From Marasmius tenuissimus (taxonomy: Eukaryota > Basidiomycota > Agaricomycetes > Agaricales > Marasmiaceae), in assembly GCA_029532415.1 (NCBI GenBank), contig JAQOTA010000065.1, forward strand, positions 1,054,001-1,118,000: a stretch of DNA of 64,000 nucleotides, read 5' to 3'. This document shows, piece after piece, positions 56,841 through 64,000 of the stretch. The notes beneath the pieces were generated by a model. It ran no database searches, was not told the DNA's origin, and worked only from the letters and a program-made list of their open reading frames with translations. The position numbers and the translations under genes were made by a program. Every line of letters begins with the position of its first letter. Positions within the stretch are counted from its first letter, which is position 1.

Positions 56841-58991
56841 TCACAACAAGAGAGCGCCCACAACCAACGCACCAATCAAACCAACCAAACCAGTCCTAAC
56901 ACTCTGAGCTCCATTTCCCCCTCCCCCACTACCACCCTCAGACTTGATCTCCGTCGCAGTAAACGACCCATTCTGGCATTTAAATCCCAAAGTATCCTGC
57001 TCGCCCTCCACAAGCGTCGCAGGATCACAAATCACCGTGGTCTCGTTAGCTGTCTTGTTAAACGGATGGATGTTGATATCCTGGAATGTGAGGTTCAAAG
57101 CTACGACGCGTGAACAGACCGTAAAGTGATAGAGGAGGGTTCGAACGAGATACTCACCAGTTTCGGGGAACAGATCCATGATGATGGCTTGTGTCGCGTC
57201 GCCTCCAGCGACAAAGTTCCAGCACGGGTTGCTTATACAGGTTCCATCGGCTTTTTTTTGAACCGTTCAGTATCAATGAGGAGGTATGAAAGTCCTTAAC
57301 GTGATCACTCACTCCAGTTGGTACCCAAGCTTCCGGTAAAGTTCTTAAACGTAAAGTTCGATATCTTGGTACTCGTCTGATTTGTGTTCTCCGGACGAGG
57401 TCCTTTATCCTGGTCAAAGTAGCTATCATCGAAGCCCAATTAGTGGACCACCCATAGAGGAAGAAGAAAGAACGAACTTTTGCGTAATAAATACACCCGT
57501 CGACACATTCGTAATCGTAATATCCTCCCAAGTAATATTATCAGCCCACCCCCTCCCTCCCGTCCAGCTCTTAAACTTTCACAACCCAAATCATCATCAG
57601 ACAAAGCAAAGTAAGCGGACGAAATAAACCCCGCACGTACCCTAGCACCGTACACCGCACCCTCCATCGTCCAATTCCTAAACACGACATGCTGAACCGT
57701 CTGTTCCGCGCCGTTTCGTCCGAGTGAACCGATGGACAGTCCGTGTGAGGAGAAACCGCAGAAACCGTTTTGAGCGAGGACGTTGCGGGCGCCGTTGATG
57801 ACTGAGACGCAGTCGTCTCCGTTGTGGCCGTAGTAGCTACAGGGGAGGGGTGAGGGGAGAGTGATAGAAGGTAATAGGATATACTGTAAGGAACGTACCC
57901 GTCGATGGTGATATTGTTCCCGGAGACGTTGATACCTTCATATGAAAGAATAAGTCAAGCAAGTCCCTATCGATATGAGCTGAACGCATTACCATCTCTG
58001 TTGAACGCAGTTACATTGAGTACAAAATCAAACCGGAAGAGTCGAGACCAGACACGACTTACGTGTTAAACGGGAAGCTCTAAAGAAAGAAAGAAAGAAA
58101 CAAAAACACATGAACGATAAGCATCAAAACCACACCACGACATCACGACATACCACAGTATCCTCCCTCGTCCCATTCTCCGGCTTCGCATCCACAAAAT
58201 GATTCTCCACCCTAATATTCCTCCCCGGCAAATTCCACCCCCACGCAACCGGTTTGATCACTTTGAGTCCTCTCAAAAGCCCATTCGTCACGTTGAACGT
58301 CGCTAATTGGGGTCTCAGGATCTACATCATTGTTACTATTAGGAACATCCAGGGAAAGAAGGAAGGAAGGAAGGAAGGGAGACGTACGCGATTCCCAACA
58401 TCCCACCACTGTTGACCGAACCCGTTGAACCGGCCCCATTCGAAGTCGTCGGAACCGTGGATGGAGACGTCTTCTCCTTGGAAGTAGAACCATGGTGTGG
58501 CGTATGTCTGTTGAGGGGTTATAAGTATAGGCTAACACGCGAGAAGGGGAGGGGGAAGACGTACACTCGGTTGATTTTTCGTAACGTTGATAGCTTGTTG
58601 AACCGCTGTCATATTATTGGGAAGATTTAAATTCCCGAATAGATGGACCGTAACGTTCTCTACAGTGTGAATGAAGGGGGAAAAAAGAAGATTCAACGAT
58701 GTTATTCCGAAGGTGATGCGTGATGCGTGATGCGGGGTGTGTAAAGGGGGAGGGGAGAGGAGGGGAGGAGAAGGAAACGAACGTACTCAAACCAGTCAAA
58801 CTAATCGGCGTAAACGCGCTATAGTTCCTCTGTTCGAAATGGATAATCCCGTTCTCCTTGCACGTCTCAAAGGCTCGTAGGATGTGTTCAGAGTCGTCTT
58901 GTCCGTTGTTGTTCGATTCGACCATGCATTCCGCTGCGTAGACCGAAGCGATGGTACAGGCGAGAAGGAGAGTGCGGGGGAATGCCATCAT
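56841..58991 (-). CDS. Glycoside hydrolase family 28 (polygalacturonase-like), GPI-type C-terminus
   Basis: Multi-exon gene starting at the ATG at 58,991. Seen: signal peptide (MMAFPRTLLLACTIASVYA), DDSEHILRAFETC, FEWGRFNGFGQQWW, then the GH28 catalytic set. This is FPFNTDG, NGDDCVSVINGARN, SSHGLSIGSLG and RFKSWTGG, covering the expected Asp, Asp-Asp, His and Arg/Lys residues. The Asp of NTD is encoded by a five-base exon (57,993-57,997) between exons ending at 58,063 and starting at 57,935. The product ends in a Gly/Ser-rich linker and a hydrophobic tail (TGLVGLIGALVVGALLL), typical of a GPI signal. Known: GH28 enzymes cut pectin (galacturonan or rhamnogalacturonan). Exo or endo mode cannot be decided. 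A GGAA microsatellite lies in one intron (about 58,352-58,378). Confidence 0.85.
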
Positions 58992-59363
58992 AGGGAAGAG
59001 GGGGAAGGAAGAGGACCTTACACCATACTTTGGGCGAAATCTTCGTCTTTTATATGACACTGTAGTATGTACCAAGGGTGGATTTTGATGCCAATCTCAA
59101 TCTAGTGTCACGAGAAGTTGGGATGCAGACTACAGCTTTTGAGCGGTCCGCTGGGAGGACCGTCCCGGAAGGACTTCGGGCTCCAGAAGAATAGGAATAG
59201 AATTGAGTAGAACGACCCAGTTTTCGTCGTGTGTGGGAGGAGGGGTTACCTGACAACACGACCCTTACGGGGGGGAACACATGACCAAGGGAGGCACCGT
59301 GATATTGGGAAAGTTTTGAACTTCTGACAAGCATTCGTCAAAACAGCCACACTCTACACGTCT

Positions 59364-61527
59364 CTACTTCTTCCCAGTCAAATCCCTCACCTCCACCCAC
59401 CTCTTCGGAACACCCCTCCCCATCAAATACTCCACCACCGCTTTCGCCTGTTTCCCCTGCACCAACACTTCCATCCCCGCGCCGGCGGGTTTACCGGGTA
59501 CTGGTGATACTATGTCATGAATCGGAAGCATGAGGGGGAGAGAAAATCAGGGGAGAGAAAGATAACCACAAGTACCTGAGGTCGCCCCAGCACAGATCTT
59601 CCTCAAATCCTCCGACATCTCTTCATAATCGATATGGAACGGTTCGAACCCCGTAACGAGCGTGCATGCTTTTCGGCCCTGCCGGATTTTGGTGGTTACT
59701 TCGATTGGTTTGAGTTGGCCTTTCCTACAAAGAAAAAAGAAGGGGGGTTGAGTATGAAGCATGGAAGAAAGACACGCTAAGACGCGCGCGGACGCACTTT
59801 GGTATCAACTCCCTCCCTTCCCCACCAACGGCATACCAACTCTGCATCTTCTCGATCAACTTCTTCGTCGCCTCGTCTCGTCGCATGAATTCCGGTTCGG
59901 GTTCCTTCTCCTCCACTCCCTTCTTATTCTTACTCGACACGCACGACGAGAGCACCGCATCCAAATTGATATACGCCCGCTCGTTCTTGTTGACCAAATC
60001 GTGGGATGTAACGTACGCGTTGAAAAGGTCTCTGACTTCAGCAGGTGTGTAGAGGTTGGATAGGCTTGAACCGTGCATGAGCGAAATAGAAAAAAAAAAA
60101 AAAGCAGAGGAAGAAAGAAAAGTACCTAACACCCATCGCCTCAAAAACCCTCACACTCCCCCCACTCGGCTTCACCAACTCCCTCACATCCAACCCCTCC
60201 CTCTCCCTCTCTCTCTCCCTCTTCCCCTCCTCCTCCCGTTTCGCCTTTTTCAAAGACTTGGCGTCTACTTCACCCACCGTGACATGCGAAACGTGGGTTT
60301 GGACTTGAAGGTGGGTGGGGTTGACGGATGTGATGAGTAGATCCGTTTTGGAGGAAGCTTTGGTGGTGAGGAGACCTGATTTTTCGGCGTGTTTGAGGAA
60401 GGAGGTGAGGGATTTGTGGGAGGATGATTTGATGGTTAGGGTTCGTCCGTCGATGGAGATGGATCGTGGGTCGACGTGTTCTGTAGAGGCGGCGGATGAA
60501 GGTATTAGGACGAGGGAAGGAAAGTTGGGTCGGGCGGGGAGGATGTGGGAGGTGTTGAAGAGGGTGGATGGGATTGGGAAGGAAGATGCTGGGAGGGTTG
60601 ATAGCGAGGTCGTGAGTGCTTGGAGGAGAGATTTGTGTAGTAAGGTAGAAACTTCGTCTGGAGTGTAGGTGTAAGTGGACTCGGGGTCGTCGGTGGAGAG
60701 GTCTTCCAATGCGTTCGTTACTTGAGCGGGGATATCCGAATGCTGCTGCTGTTCTCCTCCTTCGTCCTCTGCGGCGTTGTCTTCCGTTTCCGTTGAGCTC
60801 TGTATAGGCACATCCTCGGGTGGTTCGGCCTTTGATCCCATCGCCCAGAGATGATCCTTCCAAGTATGAAACACCAAAACAGCCTTCCCCTTCTCCTGCC
60901 CGCCCTCAGCTAACCGTTCACCCGAAACCGCCATCCTCCCAACGGCAAGAGGCGGAGACAGCGTAGGTACACCCTCCCGTCGTTCGTACTTGCAAACCGA
61001 CACCAACTGACCCTCACTCAAATTCGTCGTTGAATGGTGTACAACTAGGCTTTGGGGGATAAGGAATTCAAACCAGAACGAACGGTGGGCTTTTAAATTT
61101 TACCTCCGGGTATCATGAGATCAGCGCCTCCGACTAGGATCGGGATGACAGGTTTGGGTGTTGAGAGGAATGGGAGTAGGTTGGGTGATTTCCAGAGTGT
61201 GTATATGGATGGGATTAGGTCTTCGGAGCCTTTGCCGATGGTAAACCATAGTGGGTCGCCGTTTGGTGCGATATACGCTACCTGTGTGTGAGAGTACCAG
61301 TCAGTCAGTTCTCGAAATCGAACCGCCGATGGGCGTTTTCGCGTACTCACACCGAGTTCGTTCAGATGGGTGCTAAACTTGACTGAGAGGATGCCTTCTG
61401 GGACGAGAAGATCGGCAGATTCGTTCTCTATTGAGAAGGAGGAGATGACTCTCTGTTTGAGTTTTTTGCGGTCAGAGTTGCGAAGAGGAGCGGAAGTTTT
61501 GAGATTTCCGAGTGGTTTCTTGAACAT
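59364..61527 (-). CDS. TMA64: Translation factor eIF2D / TMA64-like
   Basis: Start MFKKPLGNLKTSAPLRNSDRK at 61,527; stop at 59,364-59,366. First exons are 61,527-61,351 and 61,281-61,104, then 61,044 onward, in phase. Seen: the N-terminal pre-PUA/PUA region (VAYIAPNGDPLWFTIGKG, PILVGGADLMIPG, LVSVCKYERREGVPTLSPPLAVG). An acidic linker follows, then a winged/SWIB-like middle (LYTPAEVRDLFNAYV), KGQLKPIEVTTKIRQGRKACT and a C-terminal SUI1 domain (VTGFEPFHIDYEEMSEDLRK, VPGKPAGAGMEVLVQG). Known: eIF2D delivers tRNA to the P site independently of GTP and helps recycle 40S subunits. Head-to-head with the DIM1 gene, 87 bases apart. Confidence 0.9.
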
Positions 61528-61614
61528 CGATGGTGGTCGTCAACGGCCAAATGTCGAGGGATTGCCGACGGCACTTTTTTTTTCTGTTTCACTCGCTACT
61601 ACCACGAACGAACG
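61528..61614. promoter_or_regulatory. Short bidirectional promoter (eIF2D / DIM1)
   Basis: Only 87 bases separate the two divergent start codons. The interval includes a run of nine T (about 61,575-61,584) and pyrimidine-rich sequence before the DIM1 ATG. Both genes serve ribosome function, so co-regulation from one shared promoter is plausible (inference). Confidence 0.6.
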
Positions 61615-62883
<1,269 letters not shown>

Positions 62884-62927
62884 CCGGTCTAGTGCCACCT
62901 ATGTAATTCTACATGTACTCTGTATCG

Positions 62928-64000
62928 TCACGAATCCTTCTTCTGTTCCTGTTCCTTCGCATGATCCTCCTCATACCCCTCCACCTTCATATCATTCAAC
63001 CCCAACGACTCATTCTGCTCCCACGTCCTCTCATACACCTCCACCTCCATCCCCGGATCCGCATCCGGCGCATACAGATTCTGAATATACGAATTCGCCA
63101 ACGGATCGTCAAGTATAACCGTAAACGGTCGGTCGCCCGATTTCACCTTACCCCACCCATAAGCATAAACGTAAACATTAACAAGGGGAATGGGACACAC
63201 CTCCTTGAGCTTCCTCAAAAACTCTACAAAACTACTCCTCTCCGTCTCCTCCGTCGAATCCCCACCCATGACGACCTTCTCCGAAAGCTCTTCGTACACT
63301 TGTTCGAGGATACCTTCTAGAGTCGTAAACCGACCCCCCAAAGTCCCGTGTGTCAAGACCAAGTCGATTTCGGGGATCGTTAGGCCGGCGGTTTCGGACT
63401 GCGGTGCAGGGCGTCAGTTCAATCTAACGGAAAAGGGGGAGGAGACTCACTTTGAGAATATCCCGACTCATGTCGTCTTTGTCTTCCACTTTGAGTGTAA
63501 TCTTCTTTCCCTTCTCGGATATGGCTGAACCGGATTTGACTTCGTTGTCTCGGTATCCGCATCGGTCGCAGTTGGTGGACATGATTAGGACGTCCTTTCG
63601 TAGTGGGTTGTTAGTAGAAGGAGGGGAGGAGGGGGGGGCGGTTAAGTACCTTGAAATACGGAATGTTGACTTTTTTCATCAACGTATCGAGGGGATGTCC
63701 ACAACTCGAACATGTACCGTGAAACACGAAGATTTCTTCGTTTTTCCCGTCTGCGCCTCCGCCTACGTTGTCTTCGTCGTCGTCGTCGTCGTCCTCGCCG
63801 ATATCGTCGAGAGAGATTTTAGCTGTTCCTTGTGATGCACCAGCTAAAAACAAAAAAAAAAGTTCATGTTAGATCTACGCATACTATAAAAAAACACACA
63901 CCTTTCGCCTCATCCGGAGCCGCAACAAGCCCCAACGCCACATTCTGCTCCAACGTCCTCGGATACGTCCTCAAATTCCACTGCGGATCAGCCATACTCC
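62928..64000 (-). CDS. ZPR1: ZPR1 zinc-finger protein, partial (5' end beyond window)
   Basis: Only the C-terminal part is present; the reading frame continues past 64,000. Seen: [20 protein letters not shown] at the edge, an acidic Asp-rich stretch ([14 protein letters not shown]), and a C4 zinc finger CSSCGH...[14 protein letters not shown]. After this come [37 protein letters not shown] (ZPR1 signature) and a tail ending EQEQKKDS. Known: ZPR1 has two such zinc-finger/beta modules, binds eEF1A and assists its folding, and is conserved in eukaryotes. What is here is the second module. At least three introns interrupt the visible part. Confidence 0.9.

Overview
The window looks like nuclear DNA of a mushroom-forming basidiomycete (Agaricomycetes). 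Genes carry several short introns (about 50-70 bases, GT-AG). They include a secreted heme-thiolate peroxidase family, a many-exon P450, a GH28 pectinase, a Copia LTR retrotransposon, and eukaryotic housekeeping genes (eIF2D/TMA64, DIM1, ZPR1). The species cannot be named from the sequence alone.

Positions 1-45,000 are an accessory region built by repeated local duplication. Its backbone is twelve same-strand genes, all with one five-exon plan. They encode short cupin proteins of the acireductone dioxygenase (ARD) family in which every metal ligand of the active enzyme appears to be replaced. Nine and probably all ten of the unbroken copies read through cleanly when spliced. One copy is interrupted by a Mutator-like inverted-repeat element and one has a nonsense codon. 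Older, badly decayed ARD-like relics lie in the spacers. Interleaved are three heme-thiolate peroxidase (unspecific peroxygenase-like) genes, two intact and one broken. A purine nucleoside permease gene and a truncated copy of it sit downstream of the last two ARD-like genes.

Positions about 27,500-40,400 are a transposon island between the last two ARD-like units. A young Copia element (two differences between its LTRs, GACTG target duplication) is nested in an older inverted-repeat element rich in CTCATGAGC palindromes. The island is flanked by an inverted pair of dispersed repeats. A further 1.6 kb inverted-repeat element (40,612-42,251) splits the upstream region of the last ARD-like gene. 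The paralogous upstream region at 25.9 kb preserves the empty site.

From 47 kb onward the sequence is ordinary compact fungal DNA: an F-box protein, a P450, a PalI/SUR7-type membrane protein, a GH28 polygalacturonase-like enzyme, eIF2D head-to-head with DIM1, and ZPR1 running off the right edge. About 3.3 kb at 52.0-55.4 kb holds no gene I can support.

The candidate for an undescribed system is the tandem array of apparently metal-free ARD-fold proteins. They keep the fold landmarks, the intron positions and a new conserved glutamine, while all four catalytic ligands are gone. They are associated with secreted peroxidases and a nucleoside permease. Function is unknown.
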